Source of the DNA: Gordonia sihwensis NBRC 108236
GTDB taxonomy: Bacteria; Actinomycetota; Actinomycetes; Mycobacteriales; Mycobacteriaceae
NCBI RefSeq assembly: GCF_000333035.1
Contig: NZ_BANU01000015.1
Coordinates: forward strand, 1 to 64,000
DNA length: 64,000 nt
Direction: 5' to 3'
Under the pieces are notes generated by a model. It saw only the letters and a list, made by a program, of their open reading frames with translations. It ran no database searches and was not told the origin of the DNA. Of this stretch, positions 16,738 to 24,593 are shown piece after piece. A program made the position numbers and the translations under genes. Every line of letters starts with the position of its first letter. Position 1 is the stretch's first letter.

Positions 16738-17946
16738 ATGCGTTTTCGTCGGATGCGCGGCCGTCGGTTCGGGGCCAAGGTCACTGCCGTTTTTGCCATG
16801 CTTGCCGCCATCGCGCTGATCTCGTCCTGCAGCAGCTATGACGGTCAGGTCCACGCGAACGGTGAGTTCGGGGACATGATCAAGCCTGCACTCGCGTTCA
16901 CCGACGAGTCGGGCAAGCCTCTGCAGAAGGGTGAGGTGGGCGTCCAGCCGGGTGCGCCGATCGTCGTGACCGCGACCGAGGGCACCATCCGCAATGTCAA
17001 CATCCCGAAGTCGGACGGCACGCCGATCAAGGGCGTGCTGAGCGAGGACGGCACCAAGTGGACCAGTGCCGAGCCGTTCGGATACGACAGGTCGTACACG
17101 GTCACCGCGGACGCGATCGGCGTCGGCGGCACCACGACCAGCAAGAGCACTTTCACCACCCGCGCTCCGAACAACGTGACGCAGGCGTACATCAGCCCGC
17201 CCGACGGTGAGACCGTCGGTATCGCGCAGACCATCGGTGTGCGTTTCGACGAGGCGATCCCGGACCGCAAGGCGGCTCAGGCCGCCATCAAGATCACCTC
17301 GACCCCGAAGGTGGAGGGCGCCTTTTACTGGATCAGCGACCAGGAGGTCCGCTGGCGTCCCGAGCACTTCTGGAAGCCGGGCACCAAGGTGAGCGTGAAG
17401 GTCAACACCTTCGGAATCGATCTGGGCGACGGGCTCTTCGGCCAGGAGAACGTCTCGTCGTCGTTCAAGGTCGGCCGCCAGATGGAGTTGTTCGCGGACG
17501 ACAACACCAAGATGGTCACCGTCAAGCGCGACGGCAAGGTCATCCGGACCATGCCGACCTCGATGGGCAAGGAGAGCGCCCCCACCGACAACGGCATCTA
17601 CATCATCGGTGACCGTCTCGATCACATCATCATGGACTCCTCGACCTACGGCGTCCCGACGAACTCCGCCGACGGCTACCGCACCCCCGTGGACTACGCG
17701 ACCCAGATGTCGTACAGCGGTATCTACCTGCACTCGGCTCCGTGGTCGGTGTGGGCGCAGGGCAACACGAACACCAGCCACGGGTGCCTGAACCTCAGCC
17801 CGGACGACGCCCTCTGGGTGGTCCGGAACACGCTGCGCGGCGACCCGGTGACGGTGAAGAACACGATCGGGCCCGAACTGCCCGGCACCGACGGTCTCGG
17901 CGACTGGAACATCCCCTGGTCGACGTGGTCTAAGGGCAACGCCTGA
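16738..17946 (+). CDS. L,D-transpeptidase lipoprotein (LdtMt2/LppS-like)
   Basis: This 402-residue envelope enzyme makes 3-3 cross-links in peptidoglycan, the main cross-link type in mycobacteria and the target of carbapenems. The N-terminus is a lipoprotein signal peptide with lipobox ISSC, followed by Ig-like domains (about 40-250; VKPALAFTDESGKPLQKGEV style strands and WISDQEVRWRPEHFWKPGT) and a YkuD catalytic domain with IYLHSAPWSVW and SHGCLNLS. The nucleophile is Cys350 in SHGC. Size and order match LdtMt2 (Rv2518c, 408 residues), which also lies near fas. A strong terminator follows. Confidence 0.95.
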   Translation: MRFRRMRGRRFGAKVTAVFAMLAAIALISSCSSYDGQVHANGEFGDMIKPALAFTDESGKPLQKGEVGVQPGAPIVVTATEGTIRNVNIPKSDGTPIKGVLSEDGTKWTSAEPFGYDRSYTVTADAIGVGGTTTSKSTFTTRAPNNVTQAYISPPDGETVGIAQTIGVRFDEAIPDRKAAQAAIKITSTPKVEGAFYWISDQEVRWRPEHFWKPGTKVSVKVNTFGIDLGDGLFGQENVSSSFKVGRQMELFADDNTKMVTVKRDGKVIRTMPTSMGKESAPTDNGIYIIGDRLDHIIMDSSTYGVPTNSADGYRTPVDYATQMSYSGIYLHSAPWSVWAQGNTNTSHGCLNLSPDDALWVVRNTLRGDPVTVKNTIGPELPGTDGLGDWNIPWSTWSKGNA

Positions 17947-17966
17947 CCTGCATCTCTCGTCCCCGT

Positions 17967-17998
17967 AAACGCCCGGAACCGCCTGGTTCCGGGCGTTT
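17967..17998 (+). terminator. Strong terminator after the transpeptidase gene
   Basis: A 14-bp perfect stem, AAACGCCCGGAACC and GGTTCCGGGCGTTT, closes on a four-base loop 20 bp after the stop codon. The terminal TTT of the stem gives a minimal U run. Confidence 0.85.
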
Positions 17999-18098
17999 CC
18001 GGTTGTGCGCGGGGTGGTCGGAGCGGCGGTCGGCGCCGCCCCGGACGCGACGTTGACATCGAGCGATGTTAAGCTCGCGAGGCACTCAAAATACGGTA

Positions 18099-18112
18099 CG
18101 ACTGTATAGTCG
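18099..18112. promoter_or_regulatory. Palindrome overlapping a -10 box upstream of the acyl-CoA dehydrogenase gene
   Basis: CGACT and AGTCG flank GTAT, so TATAGT (18105-18110), a near-consensus -10, lies inside the palindrome; CGGTA direct repeats sit on both sides (18094-18098 and 18114-18118). A repressor bound here would block the promoter. The ATG is about 60 bp downstream. The regulator is unknown. Confidence 0.45.
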
Positions 18113-18174
18113 CCGGTAGGGCTGGGCGGCACGCTCAGCGTCGAACACCGCACTCGAGATAGGTAGCTCAACTC

Positions 18175-19317
18175 ATGGCACGACGTCCTTCGTGGGAGAC
18201 CGAGGAACTCACCGCGCTGCGCGACATGGCGCGCGCGTTCTGCGAGAAGGAGCTCGCTCCGAACACCGAACGCTTCATCGAGCAGCACCACGTCGACCGC
18301 GATCTGTGGCTCAAAGCGGGCGAGGTGGGCCTGCTCTGCATGTCGATCCCGGAGGAGTACGGGGGCGGCGGCGGCACCTTCGCCCACGAGGCGGTCCTGA
18401 TCGAGGAGCAGGCGCGGGCCGTCGACTCGTCATGGGGCCAGAGCCTGCACAACGGGATCGTCGCGCACTACCTGCTCGCGTACGGCTCCGAGGAGCAGAA
18501 GCAGCACTGGTTGCCGAAGATGGCCTCGGGAGAGGTGGTCGGTGCGATCGCCATGACCGAGCCGGGAACGGGATCGGACCTGCAGAACGTCAAGACCAAG
18601 GCGATCAAGGACGGTGACGATTACGTCATCGACGGTTCCAAGACCTTCATCACCAACGGCGGCCAGGCCGATCTGGTGATCGTCGTCGCCAAGACCGACA
18701 CCAACGAGGGCGCCAAGGGCATCTCGCTGATCCTGGTCGAGACCGACCGCGAGGGCTTCAGCCGCGGCCGGATCCTCGACAAGGTCGGCATGCGCGGCCA
18801 GGACACGGCCGAGCTGAACTTCTCGGGTGTGCGTGTGCCGCAGTCGAATCTGCTCGGCGACCAGGAGGGGCTGGGCTTCATCCAGCTGATGACGCAGCTT
18901 CCGCAGGAGCGCCTGATCATCGGTGTCGCGTCCGTCGCGGGAATGGAGGTCGCCCTGGAGAAGACGCTCGAGTACACCAAGGAGCGCACCGCCTTCGGCC
19001 GTCCGATCTACGGTTTCCAGAACACCAAGTTCAAGCTCGCCGAGGTCGCGACCGAAGCACACGTCGCCCGGGTGTTCATCGACGACTGCATCGAGCAGCA
19101 CCTGCGCGGAGAACTCGACATCCCGACCGTGGCGATGTCGAAGTGGTGGACCACCGAGAAGGCCATGCAGGTCGCCGACACCTGCCTGCAGCTCTTCGGC
19201 GGCTACGGCTACATGAACGAGTACCCGATCGCCCGCATGTGGGCCGACAACCGCGTCCAGATGATCTACGGCGGCACCAACGAGATCATGAAGGAGATCA
19301 TCTCGCGCGCACTGTAG
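18175..19317 (+). CDS. Acyl-CoA dehydrogenase, long-chain (LCAD) type
   Basis: This 380-residue FAD enzyme catalyses the first step of fatty acid beta-oxidation, introducing a trans-2 double bond into acyl-CoA. Signatures include AMTEPGTGSDLQ, SKTFITNGGQADL, YTKERTAFGRPIYGFQNTKF and LQLFGGYGYMNEYPIAR. The C-terminal motif reads YGGTNEIMKE, with Gly where medium-chain enzymes have their catalytic Glu; as in mammalian LCAD and isovaleryl-CoA dehydrogenase, the base is probably the Glu in LPQERLIIG. It is monocistronic, rightward, and overlaps the converging PLP-enzyme gene by 20 bp. Confidence 0.93.
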   Translation: MARRPSWETEELTALRDMARAFCEKELAPNTERFIEQHHVDRDLWLKAGEVGLLCMSIPEEYGGGGGTFAHEAVLIEEQARAVDSSWGQSLHNGIVAHYLLAYGSEEQKQHWLPKMASGEVVGAIAMTEPGTGSDLQNVKTKAIKDGDDYVIDGSKTFITNGGQADLVIVVAKTDTNEGAKGISLILVETDREGFSRGRILDKVGMRGQDTAELNFSGVRVPQSNLLGDQEGLGFIQLMTQLPQERLIIGVASVAGMEVALEKTLEYTKERTAFGRPIYGFQNTKFKLAEVATEAHVARVFIDDCIEQHLRGELDIPTVAMSKWWTTEKAMQVADTCLQLFGGYGYMNEYPIARMWADNRVQMIYGGTNEIMKEIISRAL

Positions 19318-20812
19318 TGCCCGTCCCGGCCGGCGGCGGATTGGTGAAGGCGGCGAGGAACTCGATGAGCATCTTCGCCGTCACCGGTCGGGGGAGGAGG
19401 TCGATGGCGGCGATCACGGCGCCGATGTCGAGCGCCTCCTCCGACCGCGCCGGGTCGGAGTGCGGGTCGATCCCCGCTCCGATCAGCACGGCCTCGGTGG
19501 CCGCCGAGTCCAGCCCGACGGCGTCCTCGACCGTGACGGCTCCCGACTCGAACGCCGCGGCCAGCTCGCGGAGCGGGCCCGGTGCGTCGATCGGCGGAAG
19601 TGCACGAGCCGCGGTCGCGGCGTCGACCATCGCGGCCGACAGCTCGGCCGCCACCGTCCGGGTCACCGGAGTGATCGTCAGGTGGGTGCTCGCGGCGAGT
19701 TCGGAGCCGTCGGACTGCCGGTAGCGGGGCTGCGCCTGCAGGGTGAATCCACGCGCGTGGACCTCGTCGGCCCACCGGTGGGGGTCGATCGGCCGCGCCG
19801 ACGCGTGGTCGGCGGCCACCGCGAAGACCGGACCGAAGGGGTCGCCGACCACCCGGAGCCCGTCGATGGCGCAGACCTGCTCGAGGAGCACCGTGCGCGC
19901 GGCGGCGATGTCGCCGACGAGTCCGGCGAACCCCTCGGGGCCGAGGAACTGGGTGATCGCCCACGCTGCGGCGGTGCCGGTGGCCGATCGCGACCCGAGC
20001 AGCGTCGGGTTGACCACCGGATAGCCCGGCCAGTCCGCGGTGGCGAAGTAGCCGGCGCGGTGCCGATCCCGATCGGTGTGCAACAGGATGGACGCGCCCT
20101 TCGGGGCGTAGCCGTATTTGTGGAAGTCGGCGGACAGGCTGGTGACACCGGGCACGGACAGGTCCCACGGATCGGACGGTTCGGGCCACCAGGCGAGTGC
20201 GAAGCCGCCGAGACAGGCATCCACGTGCAGCGGCAGCCCGCGTTCGAGCGCCAGCTCGCCGAACTCGGCGATCGGGTCCATCGTTCCGGTCGGATAGTTC
20301 GGAGCGGACGCGACCAGCAGGAAGGTCTCGTCGTCGACGTGCGCGGCGACGTCGGCGGCGGACGGTCGAGTGGAGTCGGGATCCACCGGAACTCGTCGTA
20401 GATCGACGCCGAGCAGTTCGGCGGCCTTGTCGAAGGCGGCGTGCGCCGTCGACGGCGCGACCACATTTCCGTGCCCGCGCGGGAGCCCGGAGGTCCGGCG
20501 GGCCGCGGCGACGGCGAGGAGGCAGCTCTCGGTGCCGCCGGAGGTGACCGTCCCGACGGCGTCGGGGGAGCCGAACGCGCTCCGGGAGAACTCGATCAGA
20601 TCGCGTTCCATCGCGGCGACCGATCCGAAGACCGTGGGATCGAGTCCGTTCACCGGACGGACGAGCTCGGCTGCGTCCGCGGCCAGCCGGTCGAGGACGC
20701 CCAGCCCGCTGTCGTACACGTAGGAGAGGATCCGGCCGCCGTGGGTCGGCGCGTCGGATTCGCGCAGTCGGCGCAGTCTGGCCAGTACCTCGTCCGGGTC
20801 GCGGCTCGTCAC
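19298..20812 (-). CDS. PLP-dependent decarboxylase/lyase, sphingosine-1-phosphate lyase-like
   Basis: This is a 504-residue fold-type I PLP enzyme of the group II decarboxylase superfamily. The PLP lysine lies in SLSADFHKYGYAPKGAS, closely resembling the HKYG(Y/F)APKG signature of sphingosine-1-phosphate lyases and related to glutamate/tyrosine decarboxylases; GGTESCLLAV (phosphate cup) and HVDACLGGFAL (PLP ring Asp) precede it. About 80 C-terminal residues beyond the usual fold (after PPIDAPGPLRELAAAFESG) form an acidic extension. The GTG start overlaps the stop of the upstream transporter as GTGA, so transporter and enzyme are coupled. The substrate could be a phospho-sphingoid base or an amino acid; it is not determinable here. 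Confidence 0.85.
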   Translation of the reverse strand: MTSRDPDEVLARLRRLRESDAPTHGGRILSYVYDSGLGVLDRLAADAAELVRPVNGLDPTVFGSVAAMERDLIEFSRSAFGSPDAVGTVTSGGTESCLLAVAAARRTSGLPRGHGNVVAPSTAHAAFDKAAELLGVDLRRVPVDPDSTRPSAADVAAHVDDETFLLVASAPNYPTGTMDPIAEFGELALERGLPLHVDACLGGFALAWWPEPSDPWDLSVPGVTSLSADFHKYGYAPKGASILLHTDRDRHRAGYFATADWPGYPVVNPTLLGSRSATGTAAAWAITQFLGPEGFAGLVGDIAAARTVLLEQVCAIDGLRVVGDPFGPVFAVAADHASARPIDPHRWADEVHARGFTLQAQPRYRQSDGSELAASTHLTITPVTRTVAAELSAAMVDAATAARALPPIDAPGPLRELAAAFESGAVTVEDAVGLDSAATEAVLIGAGIDPHSDPARSEEALDIGAVIAAIDLLPRPVTAKMLIEFLAAFTNPPPAGTGTTVRAR

Positions 20813-22149
20813 GGGTGTCTCCTCTCGTAGCGGGTCAGCAGCACCAGACTCAGCGTCACCAGGACTGCGGGCAGCACCGAGAATCCCGCGGTGATGCCGA
20901 TGATCGCGCTGCGCGGCTGATCGGCGACCGTGTCGGCCGTCGACGAGACGAACCCGGTGGCCGCGAGCACCAGCAGGTACAGACCCGGTCCCACGGCCAT
21001 GCCCAGCGTTTCGCCCGCGGTCCAGAGGCCGGACAGGGCGCCGCCCTGCTCGCGGCCGGTGCGCGCGGAGTATTCGTCGATCACGTCGGGAAGCATCGCG
21101 AGCGGAAAGGTCTGCATGCCGGCGTAGCCGACGCCGGTGATCGCCAGGACTCCGAAGACCCACGCCCCCGGCGCCGCGATCGCGAAAGCGAGGATCACGT
21201 CCGCGAGCAGGAACAACGCCGACGCCGCGTACAGACCGCGCAGCTTCCCGAAACGTCGTCCCACACGGACCCACAGCGGCATCACCAGCAGCGCCGGTGC
21301 CACGAGCGCGACGAACAGCGGGGTCAGCGCGGCGGAGCTGTCGAGGACGTAGGTCGCCAGATACTGCGCTCCGGCGAGCATCACCGCGCTCGCGAGCGCC
21401 TGAATCACGAAGACCGACAACAGGACCCGATAGTGGTGATGATCGCGGACGGCCCGGAACGCCGCGGCTCCGCCCACCGCGTGCGTCGCGGTCCGCGCCC
21501 GGATCGGCGCCCGACGGCCCGCGGCGCCGGCGACCGCTGTCGAGACGGCCATGCCTCCCGCGATCACGGCCACGGACACCGCAGCCATCACCGCGTAACC
21601 GGCGGCGCCGCCCCCGAGCGCATCGCGGACCGCGGGAGCGCCCGCGCCGATCAACAGGATCGCCAGCGCGAGAACCGCGATCCGCGCCGAGATCAGACGT
21701 GTGCGCGCGTGATAGTCGGGCGTCAGATCGGTGGGCAGCGCGATGTACGGGACCTGAAAGCAGGCGTAGGCCACGGCAGCGGTGGTGAAGAAGACGAGCA
21801 CCCACAGTGCGGCCACCGCGGGCGGCGCGGCCGTCGGTGCGGCGAAGGTGAGGATGAACGTCGGCACGATCGCGAGGGTGCCGATCCACATCAACCGCGT
21901 GCGGGATCCGGTGGCGGCGAACGCGGTGTCGTTGCGAGCGCCGATCAGCGGGTTCACCAGGACGTCGACGATCTTGGGGATCACCACGATCGCCGAGGCG
22001 AGCAGGGCGCCGACCGCGAGAGTGTCCGTGAGGTAGTACGCCAGCACCAGTCCGGGCAGCACGCCGAAGCCACCGGTTCCCAGACTGCCGGCCGCGAAGC
22101 CCGCGGTGACCCGGCGTGACACCGGCGGCGCGGAGGTCGAAACACTCAC
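20809..22149 (-). CDS. GPH/MelB-type major facilitator transporter
   Basis: A 446-residue membrane protein with about twelve hydrophobic segments. The motif VPYIALPTDLTPDYHARTRL matches the glycoside-pentoside-hexuronide:cation symporter family (MFS_2, which also contains MelB and the vertebrate lysolipid carrier MFSD2A), and PLIGARNDTAF resembles the early loop motif with its Asp. The GTG start at 22149 has no clear ribosome binding site, so the exact N-terminus is uncertain (another GTG lies at 22110). It is coupled to the S1P-lyase-like enzyme gene, suggesting that it imports that enzyme's substrate. Confidence 0.85.
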   Translation of the reverse strand: MSVSTSAPPVSRRVTAGFAAGSLGTGGFGVLPGLVLAYYLTDTLAVGALLASAIVVIPKIVDVLVNPLIGARNDTAFAATGSRTRLMWIGTLAIVPTFILTFAAPTAAPPAVAALWVLVFFTTAAVAYACFQVPYIALPTDLTPDYHARTRLISARIAVLALAILLIGAGAPAVRDALGGGAAGYAVMAAVSVAVIAGGMAVSTAVAGAAGRRAPIRARTATHAVGGAAAFRAVRDHHHYRVLLSVFVIQALASAVMLAGAQYLATYVLDSSAALTPLFVALVAPALLVMPLWVRVGRRFGKLRGLYAASALFLLADVILAFAIAAPGAWVFGVLAITGVGYAGMQTFPLAMLPDVIDEYSARTGREQGGALSGLWTAGETLGMAVGPGLYLLVLAATGFVSSTADTVADQPRSAIIGITAGFSVLPAVLVTLSLVLLTRYERRHP

Positions 22150-22207
22150 ACGATCGAGTAGATCAGACGATCAAGACCGGCGGGAGTGTTTGGTGCCGGC
22201 TCGACCG

Positions 22208-22232
22208 GAATACCGAACGGCATCGAATACCG
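22208..22232. repeat. Direct repeats upstream of plsB
   Basis: GAATACCG occurs at 22208-22215 and 22225-22232, 17 bp apart, in the divergent region between the transporter and plsB. It may be a tandem binding site; nothing more can be said. Confidence 0.3.
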
Positions 22233-22263
22233 CCCCGGACCGATCCGCGATCGGCGACAATTC

Positions 22264-22279
22264 AGTTCCCGCCGGAACT
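22264..22279. promoter_or_regulatory. Palindrome upstream of plsB
   Basis: AGTTCC and GGAACT flank CGCC, 40 bp before the plsB GTG start. It could be an operator or a leader hairpin for the lipid operon. Confidence 0.35.
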
Positions 22280-22319
22280 CAGCCGTGTCCGGGGGCAGAT
22301 CGTCGGACGAGGAGATTCG

Positions 22320-24593
22320 GTGAGCGCGATCGTACTGGCGCAGGTGCGGACCGGAGTGGAGCAGGAGATCCTCGACGAGTGGGCGGCGAAGCATCATCCG
22401 GGTGTCGGCGTGGTCAGGCTCGAGGACGTCGACGTGGCCGCTCTCGATCCGGACACCACCCTGATTCCGGCGCGCGTGGTGTGGTTGCCGCCGGTGCGTC
22501 GCGGTGAACGCAAGGTCGCGTTGGCCGACGCGATCGTGCTCTCGAATCCGCGGCGCCCACCGGCCTTCCGGCAGGCGGCCATCCGCAGGCACGGACCGGA
22601 TCGGGTCCGCGTGGTGCAGGGCGTCCCCGCCACAGTGGCCGAACTCGGCGCTCGCTACGACGAGCGGCAGGCCGAGGGGACGTCGTTCGCAGGCTTCGTC
22701 GGCATGCAGGCCGCGATCTCGGCCGAGCGCGCGGAACTCGAACTCGTCGGAACCCGGTACAAGGTGCCGCGACTGGTGGCCGAGCAGATCAGCTCGTCGG
22801 CCAGATTCCAGGCCGCGGCCGCCGAACTCGCGGCCGAACTCGGGCGGTCCGCCGCATCCGTGGCGCAGGAGGCCACCGACAAGATGAGCGCCTTCGTCGC
22901 AACCCAGAGCAGACTGGTCCGCGACGTCTTCACCTCCACTTTCAGCGGACTTTACGAGCGCGCATGGTCGGTGTCGGCGGATCTGGACACCCTCGGACGT
23001 CTGCGCTCGGTCAACAAGTCGAGTTCGCTGGTGTTCCTGCCCTCGCACCGGTCGTACGTCGACTCGCTGATCCTGGCCAGTGTGCTGCATCAGCACGACT
23101 TTCCGCCGAACCTCGTGCTCGGGGGTGAGAACCTGGCGTTCTGGCCGATGGGACCGATCGCCCGCCGCGCGGGCACCGTGTTCATCCGGCGCAAGTTCGG
23201 CGCCGACCCGGTCTACAAGCTGGCGATGCGCTCGTACCTCTCCTTCATCGTCGAGAAGCGCTTCAATCTGGAGTGGTACATCGAGGGCGGCCGAAGCCGG
23301 ACCGGCAAGCTGCGGCCGCCGATGCTCGGTCTGCTCGCCTACGTCGCGGACGCTGTGGAGGCGCTCGACGCCGCGGACGTGGTGGTGGTGCCGACCTCGA
23401 TCGTCTACGACCAGCTTCCGGAGATCGCCGCCATGGCGAAGGAGTCGGCCGGGGGCACCAAGAGTCCCGAGGACCTCAAGTGGCTGCTCAAGTACGCTCG
23501 CGCCCAGCGGACGTATCGCGGCGAGGCCCGCGTCCGGTTCGGTGAACCGTTCTCGCTCCGCGAAGCGCTGGCCGAGGCGGGGACCGGGCGGGCACGCCTG
23601 GAGAAGGTCGCGTTCAAGGTCATGGACGAGATCAACGCCGCGACTCCGATCTCGGCGACGTCTCTGGCCGGGTTCGCATTGCTCGGCGCCGCGGACCGGG
23701 CGTACACGGCGCGGGAGATCGAGGTGATTCTGGCGCCGTTGCTGACCTACATCGACACCCGCGGCCTGCCCGGCCCCGACCCGTCGCTGTGCCGCGGGCT
23801 CGGGCTGCTCACCACGCTCCGCGAACTCACCGACGCCGGTGTCCTCGAGACCTTCGACGGCGGCCCGGAGCAGGTGTGGTCCATCGCCCCCGACAATCAT
23901 GCGGTCGCCGCCTACTACCGCAACGGCGCGCTGCACCACTTCGTCGGCCGGGCGATCGTCGAACTGGGGATGCTCGCCGTGTCGGCGGGCGACGTGGTGG
24001 AGGGAGGCCCGGCGCCCGACGCGCAGGCCGGCGCCGACGAGGGGCTGCTCGCTCCCGCGCAGCAGGAGGTGCTCCGCATCCGCGATCTGCTCAAGTTCGA
24101 GTTCTTCTTCCCCGCCAAGCAGGAGTTCCTCCATCGGCTCGGAGCCGAGATGGATCTGCTCGCTCCCGGTTGGCGGACCGACCGGCGGACCAAGGAATGG
24201 GTGCATGCGGCGCTGCTGGCGAGCGCGGGGCAACTGTTCGCCCGCCGCACGCTGCAGACCTTCTTCGACGCGCAGCTGGTGGTGGCGACCCGGCTGGTCG
24301 CCCTCGGATCCGAGGAACTCGACAAGGAGGAGGTGTTGACCGAGTGTCTGGGCCTGGGCCGCCAGTTGTCGTTGCAGGGCGTGGTGCACAGCAAGGACTC
24401 GGTGTCCCGGGAACTGTACGACGGCGCGTACCGGCTGGCCGACAACCGTGGCGCGGTGCACGGTGATTCGGCGAGCGAGGTGGCCTCCCGCCGCAGAGCC
24501 TGGCTCGACGAGGTGGAGGAGATGCGGTGCAGGCTCGCCCGGATCGCCGAGATCGAAGCGGCGCAGGCCGCAGCGCGGGAGGCGGACGCATGA
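22320..24593 (+). CDS. plsB: Glycerol-3-phosphate 1-O-acyltransferase
   Basis: This 757-residue membrane-associated enzyme acylates sn-glycerol-3-phosphate, the first step of phospholipid and triacylglycerol synthesis. The catalytic HX4D box is HRSYVD (His243/Asp248), followed by the G3P-binding block FIRRKFG and EGGRSRTGKLRPP, then VVVVPTSIVYDQLPE. An N-terminal region of about 220 residues and a C-terminal helical region match PlsB length. GTG 22320 is preceded by GAGGAG five bases upstream. Its TGA overlaps the ATG of the next gene. The order plsB-plsC-WS/DGAT equals M. tuberculosis Rv2482c-Rv2484c. Confidence 0.95.
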   Translation: MSAIVLAQVRTGVEQEILDEWAAKHHPGVGVVRLEDVDVAALDPDTTLIPARVVWLPPVRRGERKVALADAIVLSNPRRPPAFRQAAIRRHGPDRVRVVQGVPATVAELGARYDERQAEGTSFAGFVGMQAAISAERAELELVGTRYKVPRLVAEQISSSARFQAAAAELAAELGRSAASVAQEATDKMSAFVATQSRLVRDVFTSTFSGLYERAWSVSADLDTLGRLRSVNKSSSLVFLPSHRSYVDSLILASVLHQHDFPPNLVLGGENLAFWPMGPIARRAGTVFIRRKFGADPVYKLAMRSYLSFIVEKRFNLEWYIEGGRSRTGKLRPPMLGLLAYVADAVEALDAADVVVVPTSIVYDQLPEIAAMAKESAGGTKSPEDLKWLLKYARAQRTYRGEARVRFGEPFSLREALAEAGTGRARLEKVAFKVMDEINAATPISATSLAGFALLGAADRAYTAREIEVILAPLLTYIDTRGLPGPDPSLCRGLGLLTTLRELTDAGVLETFDGGPEQVWSIAPDNHAVAAYYRNGALHHFVGRAIVELGMLAVSAGDVVEGGPAPDAQAGADEGLLAPAQQEVLRIRDLLKFEFFFPAKQEFLHRLGAEMDLLAPGWRTDRRTKEWVHAALLASAGQLFARRTLQTFFDAQLVVATRLVALGSEELDKEEVLTECLGLGRQLSLQGVVHSKDSVSRELYDGAYRLADNRGAVHGDSASEVASRRRAWLDEVEEMRCRLARIAEIEAAQAAAREADA

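Noticed and set aside
18053-18058. TTGACA as a -35 element for the acyl-CoA dehydrogenase gene
   Set aside because: No -10 hexamer lies 16-18 bp downstream; the good TATAGT box is 46 bp away.
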